Shown: positions 15,906 to 24,477, numbered from the stretch's first letter. The stretch is 32,959 nt of DNA from Mechercharimyces sp. CAU 1602 (GCF_024753565.1 NZ_JANTPT010000006.1:1-32959); one strand, 5' to 3'. Numbers and translations: made by a program. Notes: generated by a model from the letters alone, not told the origin.

Positions 15906-18556
15906 ACTCCCACCTCCTGAAGATGATGGTAACGCAGGTGACCATAAGTAGCTTCTCTTTTGTCATTTGCCGTTTTATCGGTTCGGAATGCCTGGTACAA
16001 TACTGGATCAATTTCATCCAACCGAAATGTTACCAAGCCCACCCGCCCTTTAAAGTCACGTAACAAAAAGCGCCCTGAGTGCATAATCTCTTTATTTTGT
16101 AACAACTCTAGTATGTCAGACGAAGGAGTGATGCCAAGAAAGCGACACGCTTTTTTTGCTTCTACTTCATCATCGACTCGATAGACAAAGCGATTTCCTA
16201 AGTTAGAGCGGACTTCAGATGCTTGATCTTCATCATCGGTCGAATTATCTAAAACTAAGTCTCTCATATTGTGCGTACAGAGTTGAACCTTATTGTTCAT
16301 GCTCCGGCCAGTTCTCAGAAGCACGCGAATCATAGAAGCAATCTCGGGTTCAGCCGTAAAATCATACAATTCATCGAATAGCACCGTGCGAAACTCTGCT
16401 TTTGCATCTACAAACTCTCTACAAACATCGGCAATTCCCATAAAAACGGCTTTACGAAGCCTGTTAGTCGGATCTTCTTCGCTTTGCTGCTGTAACCCTC
16501 TAACCTGTAAGATAGTTACATGTTTTGAGTAGTCAATCGGTTCCTCGTTCCCTTCACCGATTAATAGTTGGGCTAATGACGAGTTGGCATGGTAACGCAA
16601 ATCAGCTAATGCTTTAGCTACTTCTCTTTCGGCAGCTTGCGTAACATGATCCAAGTCAGGAAACTCTTCAAAACGGATTTTTTTATTTAGGAACCCTTCC
16701 ATCACTTCGATAACACGAGTCATACACGGTTGATTGTTTGTTAATACTCCTTCTGGTATCAACTTCCTTTTTTCAGGATTAATAACCATGTCAATTCCAT
16801 AGCCAATCACTTTTCCAGCCCACGTATCAGATGATGTTTTTGTCAAGTACCACATGATCCGCTTGGCACTATTAATTGCTTTGATGTCTTCTTGATAATC
16901 TTTTACGCGCAAGAGTGGATCTAGCTTTCCCTTATCACTTGACCCTTCTCGCAAAGTTACGATATTCACTTTTCCCTTTAGATACGGAATTTCAAATGGC
17001 CATGCCCATCGCTCATTCTTGGGATCAAAAATGAGAGCTTTTCCCCCCCTTTTAACTTCTTCGATAACCATGTAATTAGCGAGCATAGATTTCCCTGTAC
17101 CAGGAGGACCAAAATTTATACTCGAATGTGTAGCAGACTTTAGAGGATCTCTAGTAGCTACAAGGGGATCATTTAGGACGGGTACCTGATCATTCAAACC
17201 CGTGTAACCAATCAAATATCCCGTTTGATCACCCAACTGAATGCCACCGAGAGGATGTAAAGCTGCCAACCACTGACTCGTTAATTTCAAATTGTAGAGA
17301 TGACCCAATGCTTTAGAAGGAACAGCTGGAAGTGTATGATAAAACAATTGCTTTTGAATTTGCTTTGGAATGATGATCTTGTAATCACCAAGTGTTTCAA
17401 CAACCTTTTCCCTTCTCTCCATAACCTGGCTCTTTGTCTCTCCCCACACACAGAGAATAATCTGAGTCCGAAACATAGGATACTCTTTTTCACTAAAATC
17501 ATAGATCAGTGCTTCTGAATCCTGTAGTTGTTTATTAGTGTTGTAACCGACTTCCTTACCTCGATTTACATCAGACTGTCCTTTGGATCGTGTAAAACGC
17601 CGAGCACGACTCACTTGCCCTACTGTGTATTCCCAGGATTGAGGCACAAATTGAACAGAAATTTCAACTGGAAAATCAAATATTTGTTGGACTATCTTAA
17701 ACAAACCCGTTTCATGCGGATAATAAACAGTTCCGCCTGGCTTCTGCTTCACCACCATAAATGAAAAATATCCTTCTTTAGTCCCATGAGCAGTTTCCTT
17801 TTCAAATCGCAACATGCCTTTATTCCCTGGATCAAGTTCTACATCAGCAAAATCAGGAATGATCTCATCCGGTGAACAAGTTATCAACTCTACTGCTCCT
17901 TCTTCCTCACTCTCGTGATATATCAACTCATTTTCCTGTTGCGGTTTATCTGGTTCCATTCCTCTCGTTGCAGTCCGCTCCAAAAGCCAACTTACTTCTT
18001 CATAGCTCAATCGCTTAATGTTAAAATAAGTTTTTAAGGTATTAAATGTTTTCTGTTCATCTATTAGAAAGCGATCCCACTGACTTTTTGGAAGAGTGAA
18101 TGGCTGACCGCCCAATTTAGATTCCATCTTTCTCAATGGATTTCTGAAGTTTTCCAAAAATAGATTGAGAGCATCCTTCCATGGATGGCCTAAAATTTCT
18201 TTTACAGATAGTGCTAGAAAGAGCCTATACTGATAGGGAACAGAAAGAATATGATCCCGTTGCTTAATAACAGATTCTTCATACGCAGATCGCAAATTAA
18301 AGGGAACATACTCATCATCTACTCGAAGATTTGTTTCAGGATCAAAGCGGGTTGGAACTTGAATGAAAGTCCCTGCTCTCTTAAGCTTTGCTAATGTCAC
18401 TTCAACTTCTGCCAATCGTTGTAAATCATCCTCATCAGTTGTAAAGTCGGAATGATCTTGTATAACTTCATACAATGCGATTGCCTCAGGCTTATTAAAA
18501 ACAACTGAAGATACAACTAAGTTTTCCGCCCTCATGACGTAAGGAATATTTTTCAT
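15902..18556 (-). CDS. VirB4-type conjugation ATPase
   Basis: An 884-residue cytoplasmic ATPase that powers assembly and substrate passage of the type IV secretion system. Walker A is GPPGTGKSM (about residues 482-490), followed by LIFDPKNERW; Walker B is TVLFDELYDF (about 722-731). The long N-terminal part is usual for VirB4/TcpF proteins. AAAGGAG lies seven bases before the ATG. It overlaps the TcpE-like gene by four bases and is the largest gene of the operon. Confidence 0.9.
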   Translation of the reverse strand: MKNIPYVMRAENLVVSSVVFNKPEAIALYEVIQDHSDFTTDEDDLQRLAEVEVTLAKLKRAGTFIQVPTRFDPETNLRVDDEYVPFNLRSAYEESVIKQRDHILSVPYQYRLFLALSVKEILGHPWKDALNLFLENFRNPLRKMESKLGGQPFTLPKSQWDRFLIDEQKTFNTLKTYFNIKRLSYEEVSWLLERTATRGMEPDKPQQENELIYHESEEEGAVELITCSPDEIIPDFADVELDPGNKGMLRFEKETAHGTKEGYFSFMVVKQKPGGTVYYPHETGLFKIVQQIFDFPVEISVQFVPQSWEYTVGQVSRARRFTRSKGQSDVNRGKEVGYNTNKQLQDSEALIYDFSEKEYPMFRTQIILCVWGETKSQVMERREKVVETLGDYKIIIPKQIQKQLFYHTLPAVPSKALGHLYNLKLTSQWLAALHPLGGIQLGDQTGYLIGYTGLNDQVPVLNDPLVATRDPLKSATHSSINFGPPGTGKSMLANYMVIEEVKRGGKALIFDPKNERWAWPFEIPYLKGKVNIVTLREGSSDKGKLDPLLRVKDYQEDIKAINSAKRIMWYLTKTSSDTWAGKVIGYGIDMVINPEKRKLIPEGVLTNNQPCMTRVIEVMEGFLNKKIRFEEFPDLDHVTQAAEREVAKALADLRYHANSSLAQLLIGEGNEEPIDYSKHVTILQVRGLQQQSEEDPTNRLRKAVFMGIADVCREFVDAKAEFRTVLFDELYDFTAEPEIASMIRVLLRTGRSMNNKVQLCTHNMRDLVLDNSTDDEDQASEVRSNLGNRFVYRVDDEVEAKKACRFLGITPSSDILELLQNKEIMHSGRFLLRDFKGRVGLVTFRLDEIDPVLYQAFRTDKTANDKREATYGHLRYHHLQEVGV

Positions 18557-18909
18557 TTTTTTTCTCCTTTCTCATTCAATGGAATAAACTTTTTTTTGGA
18601 GAACACCATCACGTATACTAACCATCTCCAAAAGCTCAAGCCATCTTTAGGCAAAAGCGTAACAACAAATGATATGGCCAATGGAATGAGAATGACTTGT
18701 ATAAACCACCAATCCTCTTCAAAGGTCCAATCATAGAAAATACTGAGAGGATAGATATCTCCTATCTTCCAAAAGAAAGCCATTCCTAAAATGAAAACCG
18801 AGATGAAATCCCAAATGATGTTGGTAGCATTTCTACCAGAAACAACCCAATCAAACGCGTGATTGTAGGAACGGATTCGTACTCCTTTTGTTTCTTTTTT
18901 TTCATTCAT
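18553..18909 (-). CDS. TcpE/PrgI-like (VirB3-like) membrane protein
   Basis: A 118-residue protein with two transmembrane regions (about residues 30-48 and 66-88). The sequence RSYNHAFDWVVSGRNATN near the N-terminus resembles the charged start of TcpE-family proteins. Position immediately before VirB4, with a 4-base overlap, is where VirB3-like parts are normally encoded. GAGGGG precedes the ATG. Confidence 0.7.
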   Translation of the reverse strand: MNEKKETKGVRIRSYNHAFDWVVSGRNATNIIWDFISVFILGMAFFWKIGDIYPLSIFYDWTFEEDWWFIQVILIPLAISFVVTLLPKDGLSFWRWLVYVMVFSKKKFIPLNEKGEKK

Positions 18910-18931
18910 CTTTATCCCCTCTATCTGGAGA

Positions 18932-18965
18932 GAATAAGATAAGAGCAGTGGCTCTTACCTTATTC
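18932..18965 (-). other. Intercistronic hairpin between TcpD-like and TcpE-like genes
   Basis: GAATAAGATAAGAGC and GCTCTTACCTTATTC pair with one mismatch around AGTG. The stem includes the stop codon of the gene at 18960. There is no T-run on the minus strand, so it is more likely an mRNA stability or partial-termination element than a true terminator. It would raise the upstream small protein relative to the rest of the operon. Confidence 0.6.
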
Positions 18966-19181
18966 TCCTAAATTTATGATTTCGTCTTTGAATTCACCCG
19001 TTAGAACTTTTGCCAAAGCCTCGTTGTTGCCTCCAATATCAGTAAGTACTCCAAAAACAACCAAACCAACTAATACCCAAGCCGTAGCCATCACCATCTG
19101 TCTGTTTTCCATCGCCCCCCATACGGCTTTCCCCATCAGAATCAGGGTAATGACCCCTAGCAAATTTCTAATTAGATCCAT
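18960..19181 (-). CDS. TcpD-like small membrane protein
   Basis: A 73-residue protein with two hydrophobic helices (about residues 4-22 and 29-48) and an acidic tail. It lies between TcpC-like and TcpE-like genes exactly where TcpD is found in Tcp-type systems. GAGGAAG precedes the ATG. Size and shape are also those of VirB2-like subunits. A strong hairpin follows its stop. Confidence 0.6.
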   Translation of the reverse strand: MDLIRNLLGVITLILMGKAVWGAMENRQMVMATAWVLVGLVVFGVLTDIGGNNEALAKVLTGEFKDEIINLGE

Positions 19182-20042
19182 CTATTCTTCCTCCCTTTCA
19201 TAGTCATATGGAATGTCAGGATGAATTTTTATTAAGCCCCATTTTTCTCCTTCTCTTCTTAATATCAACTCATATTTTTGAATCGTTGTTGCCCCATTGA
19301 TTTCCATGATCGCTTCAGCGTTTGCCTTCACATCCCCATTTTCTTTACCCAAGAGGTCTAAGCTTTTTAAGCGATTGTATTTGGCTTCCCACAATGGCAA
19401 TCTAGACTTTCCGTCTGCAAAATATTGCGCTAGATCACTTGCTTGCCCCGACGTATATTGTCGAAAAAACGAATCTAGAAATAGCTGGATCTTCTCTTTC
19501 TCTTTTACTGTCTCTCCACTTTCTTCTTTCGTTTCAGGAACTTTTGGAGCACTTGGCTTGGGAACAAAAGTAGGGATATCATATACCCCGTATTGTCCTG
19601 CTGCCGCTGCCACGACAGGAACAGATAAATAAACCGTTTTTCTCCTAGCCTCTTTTCCCTTCCCTTCCTCAATAAGTCCTTTTATCAACACACTCACAGT
19701 CGTTTTACTCGTATGCACAGGTGCCCACGCCTCTGTCCCCAAAACATTCGGCTTTTCTATCGTGGTTAATGCGTCACTCGGAATCTCAAAACCTTTCGCA
19801 GTATATTGCTGAGCTTTCTCCAAATCATGCATAAGCCAGTAGTATGCAAAGTCTTCCGCGAATTTCGCCGCTCCATAGGCAGAATCCACTTTGTACTCCA
19901 CCGTTTTCTCTTCTACCATCGTCCCTTGCACATCGTCCGGCCCCAATAACTTATAAATTGATAAACCAGCCAACACAACTAAAGAACCGATCAGAATCCA
20001 CGATCCCAATCGAGCAACCCATATTCTTTTATTTGTCCTCAT
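19182..20042 (-). CDS. TcpC/VirB8-like conjugation protein
   Basis: A 286-residue protein with an N-terminal transmembrane helix (about residues 9-29) and two extracellular NTF2-like domains separated by a Pro/Glu-rich linker (PKPSAPKVPETKEESGETVK). This is the layout of TcpC of pCW3 and of Orf13 of Tn916. I chose the ATG at 20042, seven bases after GAGGGGG. It overlaps the sortase gene by 14 bases and abuts the TcpD-like gene. Confidence 0.75.
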   Translation of the reverse strand: MRTNKRIWVARLGSWILIGSLVVLAGLSIYKLLGPDDVQGTMVEEKTVEYKVDSAYGAAKFAEDFAYYWLMHDLEKAQQYTAKGFEIPSDALTTIEKPNVLGTEAWAPVHTSKTTVSVLIKGLIEEGKGKEARRKTVYLSVPVVAAAAGQYGVYDIPTFVPKPSAPKVPETKEESGETVKEKEKIQLFLDSFFRQYTSGQASDLAQYFADGKSRLPLWEAKYNRLKSLDLLGKENGDVKANAEAIMEINGATTIQKYELILRREGEKWGLIKIHPDIPYDYEREEE

Positions 20043-20799
20043 CTTCATACCCCCTCACTTCGATAAATTCAGATTTGATCACATATCGTTTTGTAGTGTA
20101 TCCCAGCTGATCCAAGGGATAACAGGTGTAAAGGTGCATCGTCGCACGATTGGTTTGAGAAAGAACATCTGAATCATTCATATCAGTCACCCAGGTTTTC
20201 TTAACCCGATAAACGATTTTTCCTTGCGTGACCTCAATAATAATATCATCGCCCACTTTTATTTCCCCTGCTCTTTTAAGAGACGTATTATTGTGACCCG
20301 CTAATACAGCATTACCTCTGTCACCTGGAAGGGAAAGAGAAGAATGAACACCAATCCCTCTTTCTAGATCCTCTTCAGCTGTTCCTAATATGACAGGGAC
20401 CTTCAATCCAATTCTAGGAATAAGTAATGTACCTATCTTTTGTGAAAGACTCGGATTTTCCCACTGAATAAAATCAGAGCGCCCTTCTTTTGACTTAGAA
20501 TTTTGCAAGACTGGAGAAGGTGGATTTGAAATGAGTTTCATTTTTCCTTCTACTTTACCCTCATCACCTTTTATAAGAGTGGGCACCTCCACAAGCGCCC
20601 ACTCTTCTTCTATAGCATCCTTATTTTTGGTCTCGATTTTTTTCTCTATATCTCGCGTCTCTATCATTCCATTATTCCACTTCTCAGCCCTTGCCCGATC
20701 TTTACTGAAATCAGTATATAGAATGCTCCCCATTCTAAAACCCTCAATCACCATGATCAGCCCTAACATAAAAAACAGAAATGAAAGGAATCTTTTCAT
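20029..20799 (-). CDS. Sortase encoded within the transfer operon
   Basis: A 256-residue membrane-bound transpeptidase. An N-terminal helix (about residues 3-20) anchors it, and the sortase barrel lies at about 110-250. Catalytic residues are visible: His in LAGHNNT, Cys in LYTCYP, Arg in TKRYVI. It probably belongs to the class D/E side, without the C-terminal helix of pilin sortases. The neighbouring gene encodes a protein with a sortase-type tail, so the two most likely work as a pair. Start codon ATG lies three bases after the upstream stop. Confidence 0.85.
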   Translation of the reverse strand: MKRFLSFLFFMLGLIMVIEGFRMGSILYTDFSKDRARAEKWNNGMIETRDIEKKIETKNKDAIEEEWALVEVPTLIKGDEGKVEGKMKLISNPPSPVLQNSKSKEGRSDFIQWENPSLSQKIGTLLIPRIGLKVPVILGTAEEDLERGIGVHSSLSLPGDRGNAVLAGHNNTSLKRAGEIKVGDDIIIEVTQGKIVYRVKKTWVTDMNDSDVLSQTNRATMHLYTCYPLDQLGYTTKRYVIKSEFIEVRGYEDEDK

Positions 20800-20802
20800 C
20801 TT

Positions 20803-21498
20803 TTAGAAAACCCTTCGGAAACGAATCAATAAAGTCGATCCCGACCCAATGAGTCCAATCATCATTGAAGCTAAAGGAATTGGATTCCAACCTGTTTCAG
20901 CCATAGTTTCTACTTCGCCATCTGACTGAGTTTGACTTGAACCATTATTTTTTGCTATTTCACCTGACTGTGAATCCGACTGTGACTCTGCTTGTGGCTC
21001 TGCTTGTGACTCTGCTTGTGACTCTGACTGTGACTCTGCTTGTGGCTCTGCTTGTGGCTCTGCTTGTGACTCTGCTTGTGGCTCTGCTTGTGGCTCTGCT
21101 TGTGGCTCTGCTTGTGACTCTGCTTGTGGCTCTGACTGTGGCTCTGCTTGTGGCTCTGACTGTGGCTCTGCTTGTGGCTCTGCTTGTGGCTCTGACTGTG
21201 GCTCGGTCTGTGGCTCTGCTTGTGGCTCTGACTGTGGCTCTGCTTGTGGCTCTGACTGTGGCTCGGTCTGTGGCTCTGCTTGTGACTCTGACTGTGGCTC
21301 TGACTGTGGCTCGGTCTGTGGCTCTGCTTGTGGCTCTGACTGTGGCTCTGCTTGTGACTCTGACTGTGGCTCGGTCTGTGGGGTTTGTTGTTGCTCTAGT
21401 GGAACTTCCCCACTTGGATTAGCCGACACAGCCCCGAAAGTAGTCATAGAAGCAAAAACCGCTAGAGAAGCTATCGTTACAGCATCCTTCCTTTTCAC
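20803..21498 (-). CDS. Cell-wall-anchored repeat-stalk surface protein
   Basis: A 231-residue secreted protein, first gene of the transfer operon. The signal peptide (about residues 1-26) ends GAVSA. A stalk of about 34 tetrapeptides of the form (A/S/T)E(P/S)Q runs from about residue 42 to 177. The end is a sorting signal: MAETG, a hydrophobic helix (PLASMMIGLIGSGSTLLI), and a basic tail RFRR. MAETG departs from LPxTG and resembles LAxTG-type signals. GTG start eight bases after GGGAGG. Surface proteins with Pro-Glu-rich stalks are known next to transfer genes, such as PrgC of pCF10, and may aid cell contact. Confidence 0.8.
   Translation of the reverse strand: MKRKDAVTIASLAVFASMTTFGAVSANPSGEVPLEQQQTPQTEPQSESQAEPQSEPQAEPQTEPQSEPQSESQAEPQTEPQSEPQAEPQSEPQAEPQTEPQSEPQAEPQAEPQSEPQAEPQSEPQAESQAEPQAEPQAEPQAESQAEPQAEPQAESQSESQAESQAEPQAESQSDSQSGEIAKNNGSSQTQSDGEVETMAETGWNPIPLASMMIGLIGSGSTLLIRFRRVF
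20968..21375 (-). repeat. 12-bp minisatellite encoding the (A/S/T)E(P/S)Q stalk
   Basis: About 34 imperfect 12-bp units in tandem, all in frame. Since the unit is a multiple of three, copy changes alter stalk length without breaking the frame. Confidence 0.9.
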
Positions 21499-21544
21499 TC
21501 ATTCAACCTCCCTATTGAGGAATATAGTTCCTGTGTTCACTATA

Positions 21545-21574
21545 ATTATATAGTACGTCCTAAGGAAATATCAA
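21545..21574 (-). promoter_or_regulatory. Main promoter of the transfer operon
   Basis: On the minus strand TTGATA (21569-21574) and TATAAT (21545-21550) are 18 bp apart, 47 bases before the GTG of the surface-protein gene. The spacer contains ATAGTACG (plus strand, 21550-21557), which is also half of the palindrome in the coupling-protein promoter. Confidence 0.75.
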
Positions 21575-21584
21575 CCCTTATTTC

Positions 21585-22013
21585 TCAATTTTTCTTCTTT
21601 TTTCGCTTTCGCTTCTTTAATTGATAGATTTCATACCAAATTTTTCTAGGCGCATACCATTCTCTCCCAAGCTTTTGAGGCCATAAAGCATCGGGATTTA
21701 CTTCTTTATAGCTCTTAGCCAACTTAGCAATCCAATTATTTGTTACGCTTAACTCAGGTCCTATTTCTGTGGAGCCCATCAATTCAACATCCGGTATATT
21801 TAGTAGCTTAATGTAAATCTCTAATTGACCAAGACCAACATCTCTCCTTGACAACAAATAGCCCCAGATCTCTTTGGGGGCTACAAAATCTCCACTATGT
21901 AACTTCTTAGGCCATGTGGCCTTGTCGGCTGATTCAGATGCTAATTGGCTCATCCGCCTTCTTGTTTTTCCATAAAAATTAGCTGCTGTACTAGTGGTCC
22001 ACCATTCCACCAT
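21585..22013 (-). CDS. Unknown protein with internal duplication
   Basis: A 142-residue protein of two similar halves. ADKATWPKKLHSGDFVAPKE with IWGYLL matches PDALWPQKLGREWYAPRKIW with YEIYQL. Each half looks like a small helical, possibly DNA-binding unit. The tail is strongly basic (KKRKRKKKKN). ATG at 22013 follows AGGAGGGG; earlier in-frame ATGs overlap that site. It lies between the partition cassette's terminator and the transfer promoter, so it could regulate either. No family recognised. Confidence 0.6.
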   Translation of the reverse strand: MVEWWTTSTAANFYGKTRRRMSQLASESADKATWPKKLHSGDFVAPKEIWGYLLSRRDVGLGQLEIYIKLLNIPDVELMGSTEIGPELSVTNNWIAKLAKSYKEVNPDALWPQKLGREWYAPRKIWYEIYQLKKRKRKKKKN

Positions 22014-22100
22014 TTCCCCTCCTATAACAGATATCAACTATAGTTTGTACGATCTCATTTGCATTGTCCAGAAATATTTACCTATAAAGGAATCAGGTAA

Positions 22101-22121
22101 AAAAAATAGCCTTTCGGCTAT
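22101..22121 (-). terminator. Terminator of the partition operon
   Basis: ATAGCC-TTTC-GGCTAT with a seven-base T-run on the minus strand, 45 bases past the stop of the ParR-like gene. Confidence 0.75.
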
Positions 22122-22166
22122 ATAATCTCTTGCTCTATTCTAATGACGATGGGCCTATATTATTTT

Positions 22167-22535
22167 TTACATAATCATGTCCATATCAACATCATCAGCA
22201 TTCAATTCTTGGACAGGCTCTTCACTTGCGGCTGCTTCTTCTGATTCACTTGGATTTTGTACAGACTGTGTAACCCCTAAATATTGCATCAACGTCTTTA
22301 AGTCCGTTAATTCGCCTGCCAAGCTTTTATTCGCTTCAACTAGTGGCTTTAGTTTGTAAAGGTTTCCTTCAAGTAACTTATCAACTTCCAGCAAAACCTT
22401 AAAGTAAGCTGAGACACTGACATCCTGCTTTTTCGCTTGTTCTTCAACATATTCTTTCAATTTTTGATCATATTCTTTCTTTGTTGAAAACGTGACCCCC
22501 TTAACAATATTCCTTTTTTCCTTCTTTTCGCTCAT
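22167..22535 (-). CDS. parR: ParR-like centromere-binding adaptor
   Basis: A 122-residue protein directly after the ParM gene (14 bases). Residues about 10-50 (VKGVTFSTKKEYDQKLKEYV and the following helix) look like a ribbon-helix-helix; the tail is acidic and ends DADDVD-type sequence that could contact the filament. Known ParR proteins of this size bind parC repeats and link them to ParM. Identified by position and fold pattern rather than by a signature. Confidence 0.65.
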   Translation of the reverse strand: MSEKKEKRNIVKGVTFSTKKEYDQKLKEYVEEQAKKQDVSVSAYFKVLLEVDKLLEGNLYKLKPLVEANKSLAGELTDLKTLMQYLGVTQSVQNPSESEEAAASEEPVQELNADDVDMDMIM

Positions 22536-22549
22536 AAAATCAACAGCCC

Positions 22550-23449
22550 CTAAACAAGTTGTAATTCCTTGGCTTTCAAGTTAGCTACTTTGAAAAAACC
22601 TCTGGCATTTGCAAACAGCGGATCAGGAACAACACTTGCATTAGGATATACTTTCCGAACAAAGGGTAACAAGTCACTAGCCTTTCCACCAGCCAATCGA
22701 ATTGGCAATTCAGAAGGCCAATCCATCCCTTTCATGTCTGTACAAACCATTTCTGCAATCTCTTCATTATTCGCAACCGACTTCTCATTGTCTTCGAGCT
22801 TATCACATCCCCAGAATTTCGTTGTTGAGAAGTCAATCTTCACTCTCTTCTTTGATAGATAAACAAGATTGTGCGTTACACTCCCCAAGTCGGAGATTCC
22901 AATTGAATCATCAACTGGATCATCATAATAAGCTCCCATGGCTTCAGGAACCACAAACCCAAAACGTACATCAAAAACTCTCGCTTCAACTTGATTTTTT
23001 TGTTTATAGAATCTGACTTTATACCGCTTATTATCAAACTGCTCTTTCACTTTCGGACCATACTCCTTCAATTTAAGGTACGGGACCCCCGTACCGATCA
23101 CCACAGGCTGATAATCCTTAATTCCCATTCGATACAACATCGTTAAAGCAAAAATCAAATTGTGTTTTGTAGCCTTTTCTTCTGACAACCTTTTATAATC
23201 CGTTCCTCGTTTGGCTGCAAATTCATTAACCTCCCCTACAAAAAACTTCGGGCCATTATTCTCACCATTCTCCAATAGTTCAACAACCAAATCATCATCA
23301 GACTTTAAAGGATCTTCGCCCTGACTCTCATAATAAGAGCTTATCCAACTTGGGAAACTATATGTTTCTAATTGCCCATACTCGCTCATTTTGACACCTT
23401 TCGGCTGGCTCCGCCCAATATCCAACCCAACTACTTCCCAATTACTCAT
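22550..23449 (-). CDS. parM: ParM-like actin ATPase for plasmid segregation
   Basis: A 299-residue actin-like protein that would form filaments to push plasmid copies apart. Phosphate-1 motif GLDIGRSQPKG (about residues 8-18), phosphate-2 motif SDLGSVTHN (about 190-198), and an adenosine-type motif RLAGGKASD (about 255-263) are visible. ATG at 23449 follows GGGGGAG; an ATG five codons earlier overlaps this site. The ParR-like gene follows, and iteron-like repeats lie upstream, the standard type II partition layout. Confidence 0.85.
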   Translation of the reverse strand: MSNWEVVGLDIGRSQPKGVKMSEYGQLETYSFPSWISSYYESQGEDPLKSDDDLVVELLENGENNGPKFFVGEVNEFAAKRGTDYKRLSEEKATKHNLIFALTMLYRMGIKDYQPVVIGTGVPYLKLKEYGPKVKEQFDNKRYKVRFYKQKNQVEARVFDVRFGFVVPEAMGAYYDDPVDDSIGISDLGSVTHNLVYLSKKRVKIDFSTTKFWGCDKLEDNEKSVANNEEIAEMVCTDMKGMDWPSELPIRLAGGKASDLLPFVRKVYPNASVVPDPLFANARGFFKVANLKAKELQLV

Positions 23450-23469
23450 ATATAACTCCCCCATCTCGA

Positions 23470-23645
23470 AATATGTTTAAAACATGTTTTTAACTTGTTT
23501 TAAACATATCTCATTTCTCGCTCTCTGTCAAATCTCAATAATAAGCTCAAACCCTTATAAATCAAGGATTCAAGTATAATGCTAATATATTCAGAATAAA
23601 CTTTCTTTTAAACATATTTAAAACATCTTTTAAACATGTTTAATA
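23470..23645. repeat. parC-like centromere repeats
   Basis: ATATGTTTAAAAC and GTTTTAAACATAT (about 23471-23508) form a perfect 13-bp inverted repeat. A second cluster at about 23605-23643 holds TTTTAAACATATTTAAAAC and CTTTTAAACATGTTTAA. The common unit is TTTAAACAT in both orientations. Such A/T-rich iterons upstream of parM are where ParR binds. Confidence 0.75.
23503..23531 (-). promoter_or_regulatory. parM promoter overlapping parC repeats
   Basis: Minus-strand TTGACA (23526-23531) and TATGTT (23503-23508) are 17 bp apart. The -10 lies inside a TTTAAACAT repeat, so ParR binding should repress the operon, as known for other type II partition systems. Confidence 0.65.
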
Positions 23646-23752
23646 GTGACTGTCGCGTCGCCATTGATCTGTCTTCCGCTCTTTACCTTTTAAATTAAAG
23701 GAAAATGCCCGTAGAGCCACGACGGATAACTTTCCGTGTGACTCTAACTTTA

Positions 23753-24280
23753 TTAGTCATCTCTTCTAAACCTAGAAAAAAGTCCTCTACGCTTGCGAGA
23801 ATATATCTCAACTCGCGATAGCGTCTGTTTTATCTCTTGATTGTCATCACGTTGCTCCGAAAGATAACTCTGGATCTCCCGCCCAGATCGCGTTTGTTCC
23901 CTCTTTATTTCCTTTAATTCGTGTATTAACTCTTCTTGACGATCTGACAAGTCTTTAATCATCTGAGCTTGTTGAAAAGCAAGGTTCTTCATATCTATTA
24001 AGTCCTGTCGTGACAGCACTGGTGACTGTCTGTCGTCAGTAGGTAAAACGTTTACTGGGTGAGTCTCCAAAAGCAACTTTTTAATCCTGTCTTTCTCCCA
24101 ACCATCTTTATATAGTTGACGAATTTGTTCCATGATTACAATTGCTTCTTCTTTCACCAAAAGAACTCCATTAAATCGCCTAGTCAAAATTGATTCTGGA
24201 TAATCTTCAATATACCGTCTAACCGTTTTTTCTCCCCACCCTGTCTGACCTACTATTTCACTGACTTTTAGCCAATCCAT
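23753..24280 (-). CDS. MerR-like HTH protein with coiled coil
   Basis: A 175-residue protein. The N-terminus is a MerR-type helix-turn-helix (WLKVSEIVGQTGWGEKTVRR, then a wing RFNGVLLVKEEA). Residues about 92-155 form a coiled coil, and the end is basic (SRKRRGLFSRFRR). No effector-binding domain. Similar two-part proteins (RacA-like) bind DNA for segregation or regulation. It lies beside the parM cassette. GACTGTC...GTCG motifs occur at about 23648, 24026 and 24299, possibly its sites. AGGGAG precedes the ATG. Confidence 0.65.
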   Translation of the reverse strand: MDWLKVSEIVGQTGWGEKTVRRYIEDYPESILTRRFNGVLLVKEEAIVIMEQIRQLYKDGWEKDRIKKLLLETHPVNVLPTDDRQSPVLSRQDLIDMKNLAFQQAQMIKDLSDRQEELIHELKEIKREQTRSGREIQSYLSEQRDDNQEIKQTLSRVEIYSRKRRGLFSRFRRDD

Positions 24281-24446
24281 CTTCTAATACTCCCTTTCTG
24301 ACTGTCATGTCGTCACCATTAGTTCTATACACTTAACCCGTGTAATTATGGTTTCAAGAAGGGCTTCGGTCATGACTGAATATCTTCTCACATGACAATT
24401 CGCTTTTTCTATCTAAACCTCCTTTTGAGATGGTATTGCGAACAAT

Positions 24447-24477
24447 AAAAATAGACCTAAGTCTTAGGTCTATTTTT
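24447..24477. terminator. Bidirectional terminator
   Basis: AAAAATAGACCTAAG and its complement pair over 15 bases around one T. T-runs lie on both strands, and the stem overlaps the stop codon of the gene at 24470. Confidence 0.8.

Noticed and set aside
15960-19632. Numerous plus-strand frames of 60-114 codons across the transfer operon
   Set aside because: All lie antisense within long conserved genes with clear motifs and lack ribosome sites.
20937-21422. 161-codon plus-strand frame (VTLLVALLVALTVALLVA...)
   Set aside because: It is the mirror of the 12-bp minisatellite in the surface-protein gene. It has no ribosome site.
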